From contig CM064572.1 in assembly GCA_032716605.1 (NCBI GenBank), forward strand, positions 36,279,260-36,343,259: a DNA stretch of 64,000 nucleotides. Reading direction: 5' to 3'. A model generated the notes under the pieces. The model did no database searches and was not told where the DNA came from. It was given only the letters and a program-made list of their open reading frames with translations. Shown piece by piece: positions 53,458-62,877 of the stretch. Each line of letters starts with the position of its first letter. Within the stretch, counting starts at the first letter, position 1. The position numbers and the translations under genes are program-made. This DNA comes from Paralithodes platypus (Eukaryota > Arthropoda > Malacostraca > Decapoda > Lithodidae).

Positions 53458-53676
53458 CTCTAGGTGAAGAAGTTCTTTGTGACATCGAGATTCACCCTCC
53501 TGGTTTTTAATTTCATTCCATTTCCCTGAGTTAACCCTGCTCAGGTAATGTTCCAGAAGTGTGGCGATATTAGCAATGTGGCCCCATATGGTTACCGGCA
53601 CTTTAAACGGCTCTCACCCAAAAACTAATTGATGGATTTTAAATTTCTTGTTACCAATAGAAACTACAATTAATGC

Positions 53677-54161
53677 TTAACACCTTAAGAGCAGCCCAGG
53701 TGGTAATTTCTATGTACCGCCCAGCGTTTTTTTTTACCATAAATGGGGTTGTTTCCGTGCTCTTTTTCATGCATAAACAAGACCCAGAGCGTAATACAAG
53801 TATATATCCCTGAAAGGGCGTAAATTGAGCTTTCCAATGACACCCGAACCATCCTTCTACGATCACTGGTTGTCTTGCAACGATCGTGCAACCGAAGGGC
53901 AAAAACGGTAAAATACGGCAATTTCTTTATATAATTACGTATGTAGCGAGGGAGTGAGGGTGGATGTAAGTGCAGTAAATCTCAGTAGGTCCACGGCGGC
54001 CGTGGCGAGTGGTCAGGAGGTAATCTACTCTCCTCCCACCGCTCCGCTCTCTCTCAGAGTACATTACGTGCTCAAAATTGCATTCGACAATAGCCGGGCC
54101 CCGCCCATAGGCCCCATTTTTTTAATTCGACAATAGCCGGGCGCCGCCAAAGAAAGGTTAA
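53677..54161. mobile_element. MITE-1 copy D, diverged
   Basis: 485 bp bounded by TTAA: TTAACACCTTAAGAGCAGCC and GCGCCGCCAAAGAAAGGTTAA. It runs co-linear with copies A-C but with many substitutions (AAGACCCAGAGCGTAATAC, TGAGCTTTCCAATGACACC), so it is an older insertion or a distinct subfamily. Confidence 0.82.
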
Positions 54162-54599
54162 TATTATGTTAAGAGCAAATTACACTACTGTAAATATTAA
54201 GTCTTAAAAAAAAATAAAAAAAATAGTGAAAAAAGGGTCAATACAAGTGAGGCATAATTATCTCATACATTACATAAGCTGGATTTATTTGGTTGCAGGG
54301 CATTGGAGGGGATGGCTGAGGGTCTTGGGTGACAACAAGGCAGAACTCTGGGGCTAAAAAAAAGTTCGATACGAAGGGGAAATTTGGAGTACACATTTGG
54401 GATTATGGACCCCATATGGTGACCGGACAGGTTTGTACAGGAAAGGGGAGGAGAGAGAGCAGCGGCTCACACCCTCTCCCAGTCGTAGGATGATGCAGAC
54501 TGACTGCTCGTCGTCGTAACTTCTTGCCATCGGCCTCCAGCCGTGAAATATTTGCGAAAAACGTGTTTTACGCATGTGCGCGGACCCCAAATGGGGCAA
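54162..54599. other. Unassigned sequence
   Basis: An A-rich patch (54205-54235) and about 240 bp including GGACCCCATATGGTGACCGG, echoed by GGCCCCATATGGTTACCGG at 53579. This may be another repeat family. No protein recognised. Confidence 0.4.
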
Positions 54600-54895
54600 A
54601 TATGCCTGAGCAGGGTTTAATGAACTATTATCTATTTGGAAAAGTGAATCTACTTCAATTTTGTCAAATCCCTTTAGTATCTTGAAACACTCGATTAATT
54701 GACCTCGCAATCTTCTTTTCCTAAGTGAAAATAAATTTTTTTTTTTTAGTCTTTCATAATAAGATTTATTTCTTATTGACGGAATCAACTTTGTCTCTCT
54801 ACGCTGCACCGACTCGAGCTTCCCAATGTCCTTGCTCAGATAAGGAGACCAAAAGTGCACAACATATTCAAGATGTGGCCTCACTATGCTTTTAA
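54600..54895 (-). mobile_element. LINE G, RT C-terminal fragment
   Basis: The minus frame reads RPHLEYVVHFWSPYLSKDIG, KLESVQRRETKLIPS, LFSLRKRRLRGQLIECFKIL and KGFDKIEVDSLFQID. This is the thumb region of CR1-group RTs, comparable to but distinct from LINE A. It is cut by the GA tract on one side and by unrelated sequence near 54600 on the other. Confidence 0.8.
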
Positions 54896-54897
54896 AT

Positions 54898-54898
<1 letters not shown>

Positions 54899-54964
<66 letters not shown>
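54899..54964. repeat. (GA)n microsatellite
   Basis: About 66 bp of uninterrupted GA, abutting LINE G. 54965-55208 contains nothing recognised. Confidence 0.97.
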
Positions 54965-54969
<5 letters not shown>

Positions 54970-55208
54970 GCCTGACACTAATGGGGTAAAAGGTCTGAGG
55001 GCAAAAAAAGTATTAGATGTCTTGGGAATGGGGGGGATATGGGGCGAAAAGACGAGGGTAATGAAAACGATGTAGTTAACAAAGAAAACGGGTGTCGGGA
55101 GGGGAGGGAACGGGAGACTAAATAATTGCTAACAGAAAAAATATAAGAGTAGCTGAACACTATTTGGTAAGACATGCTAGGGGTTCATAAATTATTATCT
55201 TATTATCT

Positions 55209-55384
55209 TTAAGGGGGGTGACCTGCTTTTGTTCTCTCTTTCTCTGGGTTGTATCCATTTGGTCCCATTCAGCCTACTGTTTTAAGACGTGTATCCCCAT
55301 CCAAGTGTCGATTTCTTCCTGGCGAGCGATAGCGAGCCCAGAGAGAGAGATAAGACATTTTAAAAAACTAGGTGGGCCCCTTAA
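55209..55384 (+). mobile_element. MITE-2 copy g, internally deleted
   Basis: 176 bp between TTAAGGGGGGTGACC and GGTGGGCCCCTTAA. Most family sequence is missing, but the core GGCGAGCGATAGCGAGCC (55321-55338) is kept exactly. Confidence 0.75.
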
Positions 55385-55484
55385 GTTTTCGTTGCTTTTG
55401 CCATTTTCGAGAAATGTAAATTTAGTTTGCTCCCAAGACTAGTAAATGATTATGTTAGAAGTATATATATTTGTTGGGCATAGG

Positions 55485-55925
55485 ATGGAGAGAGAGAGTG
55501 TGTGTGAGAGAGAGTGTGTGAGAGAGAGACTGAGATGGTTAGAGTGAGTGTGAATGAGTGTATGAGAGAGAGAGAGAGAGAGAGTGAGAGAGAGAGAGAG
55601 ATAGAAAAAGAGATAAAGTGTGTGAGTGTACGTGTATTAGGTTGGCAGTAATGGTATAAAAGGTCTAAGGGAGTAAAGTACGAGATGCTAGGAGTACTCA
55701 TAGACTGGTAGAGGAATATGAAACTAAAAGAAGAGGGTTAAGAGAGGGTTGCTGTGTGTGAGTGTGTGTGTGTGTGTGTGTGTGTTATGTGTGCGTGTAT
55801 TTAAGTGTGTGTGTGTGTGTTTGAAGTTTGCTCCCTAGACCTCCCTCAAGCTGTAAAAAATACCTCCAAGACCTCCCTTCGAGATAATTTTTTACATTTT
55901 TCGGTAGCAAAAGGTCATAGTATGT
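55485..55925. repeat. (GA)n/(GT)n microsatellites and a MITE-2 scrap
   Basis: GA/GTGT mixture at 55485-55620 and GT runs at 55752-55782 and 55804-55821. A minus-oriented MITE-2 fragment at about 55826-55915 (CCCTAGACCTCCCTCAAGC, ACATTTTTCGGTAG) follows. 55926-56120 holds nothing recognised. Confidence 0.8.
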
Positions 55926-56123
55926 TAATAGTGATTTGAGGGTAAATGTGGCTATAGAAAGATACAATTTTAGGGAGAAGAAGTAATATTGACACTGGCA
56001 AAAACGACCAACAAATATATAGACCATCATTACGTAATTTCCATCATATTCTGGTTACCAATAGACAATTTTCGTTAGTTTTTAATCTACCTCTACTACT
56101 CAAATAGGTAGATCCACAACCCT

Positions 56124-56464
56124 TCAATTCCAGTCCCCGAATTCCAGACCCCGAATTCCAGACCCCGAATTCCAGTCCACGAATTCCAGACCCCGAACTC
56201 CAGTCCCCTAATTCCAGACCTCGAATTCGAGTCCCTGAATTCCATACCCCGAGTCCCATTCCCCGAATTTCAGTCTCCGAATTCCAGACATCGAGTTCCA
56301 GTCCCTTAATTCCAGTCCCCGAATTCCAACCAAACCCCGAATTCCAGTCTCCGAATTCCAATCCCCGATTTTCAAACCCCGAGTTCCAGACCCCGAGTCC
56401 CAGTCCCCAAATTCCAGACCCTTAATTTCAGTCCCCGAATCCCAGTCCCCGAATTCCAAACTCC
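56124..56464. repeat. 14-bp minisatellite, about 24 units
   Basis: The consensus CCCCGAATTCCAGW is repeated about 24 times with point variants; one unit carries a 4-bp insertion (near 56330). Because 14 is not a multiple of 3, the minus strand gives a 14-residue peptide period in every frame, and two overlapping frames stay open for 83-105 codons by periodicity alone. Confidence 0.93.
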
Positions 56465-56632
56465 CGACTCTGGAATCCCTACTTCAAACCCTCCCTCCCA
56501 CCCCAACACCCCCTCCGATTCCCAGACCGACTTTCCGACCTCTCTCTCTCTCTCTCTCTCAACCTACCATAAGCACTCTCAAGCATCTCTAGCACAAAGG
56601 CTTAAATATTTGGATTATCTCTCACTAACTCT

Positions 56633-56672
<40 letters not shown>

Positions 56673-57117
56673 TGTCCCTGACTACAAATGGATACAATCC
56701 ACACACAGAGAGAGAGAGTGAGAGAGTGAAAGAAAATAACAATAATAATAATAATAACAAAATAATAATATTAATAATAATAATAACATTGTTGATGCGG
56801 CCTCATTGAACTTCTCTCATGGGAGTCCAAATGGTGATTGCCAGGTGTGTATGTGTGTGTGTACTTACACTAGTTGTACTTACACTAGTTGTAGAGATAG
56901 AGATAGAGATATCACCACCACCACGAGATAGAGATATCACCACAACCACCACCACCACCATTACTGAGGGAAAAGGTAAGGTATGGTGGAGATGAAATTA
57001 ATTATGCATGTCCCAATTACCCAAAGAGAGGAGGTGCTTCGTTTGGGGAGGGGGGGGGGGGAGGGGGGGGGGGGTGAACGTGGTAGAATGAACACGGGAA
57101 GAACACAACCAAGGAAC
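56465..57117. repeat. Low-complexity tract: (CT)n, (AAT)n, (CAC)n, poly-G
   Basis: CT runs at 56541-56560 and 56636-56668, AAT units at 56738-56788, a duplicated TACACTAGTTGT (56863-56893), GAGATA and CACCAC units at 56894-56962, and a G-rich run at 57049-57074. No gene. Confidence 0.85.
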
Positions 57118-57467
57118 TTAAGGAGACAGTGGCTGGTTTTTTGGTCTTTAATACATTTATTCATATAATTTATAGTTTCCTCGCTAGACCTCCATCAAGC
57201 TTAAAAAAAAACACCCCTAGACCCCTTTTCAAGATATATTTGTACGTCCCGGCCGGAGGCCGGTTCCTCTTAAAATAACAGGCTCGCTTTCGCTCGCCAG
57301 GAAAAATCGACACCTAAATGCCACAAAAGGTCTTAAAATTGACAACGAAATGGGGCAAAAAGTGTTAAATCGCCAAACTAATGGGCCGAATGTCTTAACA
57401 TTTATAAGACAATGGGGCTAAACACGAGGGAGAAGGGGGTCACAAAGACCAGCCCATCCTCCCTTAA
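57118..57467 (-). mobile_element. MITE-2 copy i
   Basis: 350 bp from TTAAGGAGACAGTGGCTGG to CAGCCCATCCTCCCTTAA. Family blocks are in reverse order, with GGCTCGCTTTCGCTCGCC as core. Confidence 0.85.
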
Positions 57468-57781
57468 GGGCATTTTTTATTTTTGCATTCGTTTTCTTAT
57501 TTCTTTAGTTTCCTTCCTAGCCCTCATCAAGCTTAAGACACACACACCCCCAAGACTTCCCTTCGAGATTAATTTGTACAATTACCGGTAGAAAAATTCA
57601 CCTCGTAAATTGCAGGCTCACTATTGCTCACCATGGAAACAAATTGAGACTTAAAGGGCTCGAACGGTCTTAAAATCGACAAGCTTTCTGGGCCAATGTC
57701 TAAAATATCTCTAAACTAATGGGGCTAAGCATGAGGGAGAAGGGACTCCAGCACCTTCCGCCCCTCCCCCTTCCCTTTTAA
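57464..57781 (-). mobile_element. MITE-2 copy j, sharing TTAA with both neighbours
   Basis: 318 bp from TTAAGGGCATTTTTT to CCCTTCCCTTTTAA. It is more diverged (core GGCTCACTATTGCTCACC). The TTAA at each edge is also the edge of copies i and k. Confidence 0.8.
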
Positions 57782-58130
57782 GAGGGTACTACTCGCTTTT
57801 TATGGACCTCCTTCTCCCTCATGTTTAGCATATTAGTTTTGAGATTCTAAGACATTCCTTCCATTAGTTTGGCGATTGTAATACCTTCGCCCCATTTGGT
57901 TGTCAATTTCAAGACGTTTCGTGCCATTTAGGTGTCAATTTTTTCCTGACTAGCGATAGCGAGCCTGTAATTTTTAGAAAAGTGAATATGTCGAAAATTG
58001 AACAAATTTATCTTGAAGCGGGGTCTAGGGGGTGTTTTTTAAGCTTGATGGAGGTCTAGCGAGGAAACTAAAAAATAAATGAATACATTAATTAATAGAC
58101 CAAAAAAGCGAGTAGTAGCCTACCCCTTAA
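57778..58130 (+). mobile_element. MITE-2 copy k, best-preserved terminal inverted repeats
   Basis: 353 bp. The left end TTAAGAGGGTACTACTCGC and right end GCGAGTAGTAGCCTACCCC-TTAA form a ~25-bp inverted repeat with a small indel. It includes AAGCTTGATGGAGGTCTAGC near the right end. Confidence 0.9.
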
Positions 58131-58207
58131 ACAATATCATACTGGTAACTAAAAATGCTTATTTATGTATGTATTTATTTATAATTTATTTTTTGTGTAT
58201 ATATATA

Positions 58208-58254
<47 letters not shown>

Positions 58255-59599
58255 GTCTGGTTGGTATTTCAACTCAAATCTCTATTACAATCTTATAATA
58301 AGATATCTTGAGATAGAATATGCTCGACAGGGTCGCGTCTAGCTTTATGTATCTTGCACCAACTCTTAATTTCAAGGCAACATTAAGACAATAAGAACAC
58401 AATATTACTTCACACTTTAGTTTATTCAATTTGCATAAGGTATGATATATAGAATATTGTTCTGTCATATAGGGCAGACAATACAGGTACTCAAGTGACG
58501 CATCAAATATAGAATGGTCTATAATGATATTTTGATTATATTTAGTCACGTTACATTTACACACAGTATAGATGATATAAATATGCAGGAATAATAATGT
58601 TACACATGTACATAGGAAATCAAATCAAATGATAACGCGTATGTGAGTATAACGTCTAACGTGAAGACTTCTGGCATGAGGCGAATTGACTTGACTTTTC
58701 GTTCACGAGCGTGGGGCGGTGAATGCTTATCAAGGGATTAAGAAAGGATCACACAGGTAAGATAAATACAAGGTAGTGCGTTTGACCCTAGGTCAGAGTG
58801 ACTGCTTTGGTATGAATTTATAATTCTAAATAGTGCAACTATAAGACACTGGTGAATACTAAATATATACTAAGGAGCTTATCGACAGGGTGGTTTAAGT
58901 TGGAATTTACTTATCTAAGTGGTTTCTGTGAAAGACTCGACGCAAGGCTACGAAAAAATAGATTTACACCGGGTAAGAGATCGATACACACAAGTATAAA
59001 ATTCAAATTTAAATTTAGATAAACGAATCGCTATAACAGGTTTTTGAATGAAAGCAAGTTAATATAAAATGAGGAAAAGACACTCAATTAAAATGGGACT
59101 GGATAATCACAGTAAAATAGAATTCGGAAGAACTCAGAATATAAAAGGGCGTACACAACGAAGTTGTACTAAGTTGAAATACTATGATAATAGTATTAAG
59201 GAAATTTGAATAAATTAGAAAATCCCTATCTGGCAATACGTGGATCAAAGATATGGCGTATGCGAATTACATGAACATATGATGTAATTAAATAGTTACT
59301 ATAGAAAGAGTAAGATCGAAATGGTAATGGTCTCAACGATAATAAGGAGACACGAATAATAAATAATGTGAACGAGAGTTACGATAAATGTGTGAAAAGA
59401 ATTATTAATTACCCACACGCGTAGATCAGATTAATTCACAAGCACTGGTATAAACTAGATAGCTCGAATAATAGAATTAGGGTTTTACCTCAACGGAGGG
59501 GTTCTTGACTTTTCGGTAAGGAAAGATAGATAGATTAAAATTTGGGCATAGGTCCTAGGTAAATGGTAGTATATTAGGGAATATCTTCACGTTCACGGT
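58131..59599. other. AT-rich non-coding stretch, possibly the start of repeat R
   Basis: A TA run at 58198-58249, then about 1.3 kb with no sizeable ORF except a 96-codon minus frame (58274-58564) without family features. It could belong to repeat R, whose matching part in copy 1 is cut off by Gypsy-1. Confidence 0.4.
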
Positions 59600-60817
59600 A
59601 TACGTTTACACTTGAACTTGGATACACAAGAGAATAAATAACATATATAGGTGACATCTGAGAGTATTCCGTTGTGAGCCTGGATCGCGATGAGTGTATA
59701 CAACGGATGTACGATTGACAAGGAATAATAACACTTCAGAAAGATACTGCAAAGTGGTATTGCGTAGCAATATCTAGTGCGATGAAATCACTTGCACAGA
59801 TCAAGATTATATGGGAGGGCATATGACTATGTAACGTGTACACAGATTGATAATTGAACTATTAATAGACCTTGATCCTTGGCACAGATCAAGATTAATG
59901 GAAAGACAAGTGACTATGTAACGTGTACACAGATCGATAATTGAACAATTAATAGACACAGATCCTTGGCACAGATCAACTTAATAACACTTCACGGAAT
60001 ACTCGCATATATTACCTTACCTTCAACAATAGCCACACATTGAGATACGCAGAAACACTTAGGGCTAGCGTGGAGGAGGAGAGGGGCGGGGTATCACAGA
60101 GGTCCGGGCACGGCAGCTGGACGTAAGGGGGCCACTTGTCAGGGGTCCGGGGGGCAGGGCCAGGCGTCAGGGTACTGCTTTGGCAGGGGTCCAAGGGCAG
60201 GGGGGCAGTGGACAGCATGCTCCTTCTCTCTCTCAGACAAACGACTCCCGGGCAGCAATTATCCGGACGGAGTGTTTAGGTAGTTATACTCCCGGACATA
60301 TATCCGGACGGAGCAAGCTACTGAGTGTGAACTGACTTCCTGTAGTTTCAGTCAGTACATATTTGGGTTATTTCTCTTTGTCAGGTTGCGTGATCTCGTA
60401 TCAATAGGGGCATAGTAAATACATAAAAGTGGGCTATGTTGAGGTTAATAATTACATGAAAAATACATTATGGTGCTTAATGACATCGCACTGAGGTTTT
60501 CGTCTGTTTGACCTTTTGTACTTCCTTATATCATCAAACCTGATGATGTAATTCGTGATTTCCTGTTCACTCATTATTATGGCTAATTGGACTGTTTATG
60601 GAATGATTTTCCAGTGAGGTGCTGATTGGAGGGGCTTGACCTGCCCTTCGGGGGAAACTCACCTGTACGGGGAATTAGAACATCGGTATAGGGGTCAGAT
60701 TTCCCGTACTCTGGAGAATGGGAAATGAGTCTATTTCTAAACCCTTTTCTCCTTGTCTCCCTGGATTCCCTTACGGTGGCTATCTTGCGTGGTTGTCCTT
60801 TTGGCTCCGTCATTTCA

Positions 60818-60821
<4 letters not shown>
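59600..60821 (+). repeat. Dispersed repeat R, copy 2
   Basis: Matches 5686-6938 in landmarks and order: ACTTGAACTTGGATACAC, GAGAGTATTCCGTTG, GATCCTTGGCACAGATC repeats, ATACTCGCATATATTACC, AGAAACACTTAGGGC, and a right end running into (TA)n. An 88-bp tandem repeat (59794-59985, about 2.2 units) carries the GCACAGATCAAG motif. A minus frame at 60583-60813 (76 codons) is weakly similar to that in copy 1. Protein family unknown. Confidence 0.55.
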
Positions 60822-60858
<37 letters not shown>

Positions 60859-60916
60859 GGTGTATATATATATATACTGTATATATATATACTGTATATA
60901 TATATATATATATATG
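60822..60916. repeat. (TA)n microsatellite
   Basis: TA tracts with CCGG and CTG interruptions, between repeat R and PLE-1. Confidence 0.95.
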
Positions 60917-60964
60917 TCTCACAAGGAAAAGGAGAACCAGCGTAGTAGCGAACATCTTATCTTT

Positions 60965-61016
60965 ATTGGTTAGCAAACGTTTCGGAGAAAACAGTCTCCA
61001 TCTTCAGTGAATCTAA
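60965..61016 (-). ncRNA. Candidate hammerhead-like hairpin in the PLE-1 3' UTR
   Basis: On the minus strand CTGAAGA is followed by a GGAG/CTCC hairpin and GAAACGTT, resembling the CUGANGA and GAAA boxes of a hammerhead core. The flanks can pair (UUAG with CUAA, and CA with UG) as a short helix I with a bulge. One extra U between the first box and the hairpin is non-canonical. Hammerhead motifs are known in Penelope-like elements, so the position is suggestive, but this may be only a conserved hairpin. Confidence 0.3.
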
Positions 61017-61230
61017 AATAAATGAAAGTTTACATAAGAAATAAAACAAATAATTACATGTGGATGTGAAATATCAAGCAGTAAGGTTCGTATGAATATG
61101 AACCGAGAAGAGCTAAACATAATACAAAAAAAAAATACGTATTAAGAGAACAGCATTAAGCTAAACTCAAACAAATAATACTAATAAGAGAGGGTATACA
61201 ATAAAGTACGAAAATAAAATGGAAGGATAT

Positions 61231-61560
61231 TTACTGAGTGAAAATAGGTGTTGCAGTGGCCGTGTTGTTCAGGCTAGGCTTTAATGTATTTATATAGATT
61301 GATTCTGAGGTGATAAGGTCACAGCGTGAATGGCATGTGGTTAGTATCTGGAAGTCTGTGGAAGAGAAAGGGTGATCAAACTGGTGAGAGTAATCGCGGA
61401 TAGCAGAAGTGGAAGGCTTAGAAATCAACCTGCCTGTTCGAATGGATTTACCTTGTTGCTCCCGGATACGGTGAAGCAACCAACGTGAGGTGCAACCCAC
61501 GTATCCAGCAGTACAGCTAGAACAGGTGAACTGGTAAACCACATTGGAATGGAGGTTCAT
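61231..61560 (-). pseudogene. PLE-1 GIY-YIG endonuclease
   Basis: The minus frame reads NVVYQFTCSSCTAGYVGCTS, RWLLHRIREQQGKSI, SAIRDYSHQFDHPFS and LITSESIYINTLKPSLNN. The CxxC pair, the GYVG core, the downstream Arg and the ES-x2-I segment fit the GIY-YIG domain of PLEs. It is separated from RT by the stop at about 61697 and a one-base shift near 61610. Confidence 0.85.
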
Positions 61561-61697
61561 AGGAAGAGAAGAAGTATGTTTGAGTAAATTTCCTATAGTG
61601 TTTTTATTAGAAAACCGAATTTGAAATTGATATGTGGGTAGCAGTTGCGAAGAGTTTTTTGGAGGGATTTCCTAATTTCATAGCTAAGTGGCCCTAA

Positions 61698-62870
61698 CTA
61701 TGGGAGTTTAAAATATCTAGTGTCTTTTTGTACGGTTTGAACTGGGGTGGGTGGGCAGAGCTTAGAGTTAAGAAAATGGTTCAGGAATTTGTTAAACATA
61801 TGAGTGGGGTATTTATTATTAGTAAAGAAGTTAAGAAGGAAACAGGTTTCAGAGTGAAACGAATGCCAAGATGAACAGGAATTGTATGCTCTGTTAAGAA
61901 GAGTCCTGATACTGTTGGTTTTATATTTAAGAGGTATGAAACTTAAGAAATTTGTACCTAGACCGGTAAAAGTGGGCTTACGATAAACACTAGTGGAAAG
62001 GGAAGTAGGGTGTTTGGTGATAAGAGTATCAAGGAAGGAGAGTTTATGATTATCTTCTACTTCATGTGTGAATCTGATACTGGGATGTTGTGAGTTTAGG
62101 TATAACAGAAACTGTTCGATTTGAGTGGGGTGCTTAAAAATCAAGAATGTGTCATCCATGTACCTACGGTAGAATATGGGTTTAAAATCTGGAGGACAAT
62201 TATTCAACCAAATCTCCTCGTGGTGGCAAAGGAAAGCATTTGCGTATGAGGGACCCAAGGGTGACCCCATCGCCACACCATCGGTTTGGGTGAACAACTT
62301 GTCATTGTATGAGAAAAGTGATTGGTGGGCAGCGATTTCCAATAGGGTATGGAATGATTGCTTATTAAGGCCAAATGAAGAGAGGGTAGAGATGGGAATG
62401 TTATTAGTGATAAGATTAGTTGTGTCATGTAATGGGACATTTGTGAATAAAGATTCTATATATAAGCTAGCAAGAGTGACTGGGTGATCGAAGTTGAAGG
62501 ACGTGATATCTTTGACAAAATCTGCGGAATTGGCAACCGTGAAATGATTGGTGGTGAGTGGGGAAATTATAGGGACCAAGAATTTCGCTATATTATGATT
62601 AAAAGAGCCTGTAGCAGAAATTATAGGGCGTAAAGGGGTGTTAGGTTTATGAACTTTTGGAAGCCCATAGAGGTTACCTGGTTTAGAGCCTGAAGCGTAC
62701 ATATAATTAAAATTATCCATACCAATGTCGACCTTAAGGGAGCGAAGTGTTCTGTTGAGACGGTCTTCATGTTTTAATACGGTGGAGGGTAAATCACCCT
62801 TGATAAACTTAAACTTAGAGGTGTCTGTAACAGGACATTGTTGCAACGTGTAACGAAATCGTTGTTGCAA
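61698..62870 (-). pseudogene. PLE-1 reverse transcriptase
   Basis: A 390-codon open segment. Motifs: LYGLPKVHKPNTPLRPIIS, VTLASLYIESLFTNVPLHD (motif A), TDGVAMGSPLGPSYANAFL, FYRRYMDDTFLIF (YMDD active site), HKLSFLDTLI, VYRKPTFTG and FHSETCFLLNF. In motif A the catalytic Asp is replaced by Tyr (TAT at 62462-62460), which should abolish activity. A TAG after RYFKLP stops the frame before the linker (LGPLSYEIRKSLQKTLRN). Upstream RT blocks are missing because of 5' truncation. Confidence 0.88.
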
Positions 62871-62877
62871 GTCAGAA

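Larger units (their letters stand above)
52160..53600 (-). mobile_element. LINE F, C-terminal RT fragment, split by a hAT element
   Basis: On the minus strand, 53600-53466 reads HIANIATLLEHYLSRVNSGK and WNEIKNQEG. After the hAT element, 52287-52180 continues with VVLEWNKLPEKVVQCKTID and TFKRSLDINF in another frame. The two halves become contiguous when the hAT element and one copy of its 8-bp duplication are disregarded. Confidence 0.65.
60917..62877 (-). mobile_element. PLE-1: Penelope-like element, 5'-truncated
   Basis: Minus strand: RT (62870-61698), linker, GIY-YIG endonuclease (61560-61231), 3' UTR to 60917. RT followed by a C-terminal GIY-YIG domain is the defining layout of endonuclease-bearing Penelope-like elements. 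The 5' end abuts another PLE in opposite orientation at about 62877. Confidence 0.88.

Noticed and set aside
56044..56459. 105- and 83-codon Gly/Trp/Asn-rich ORFs
   Set aside because: These are by-products of the 14-bp minisatellite, not evidence of a gene.
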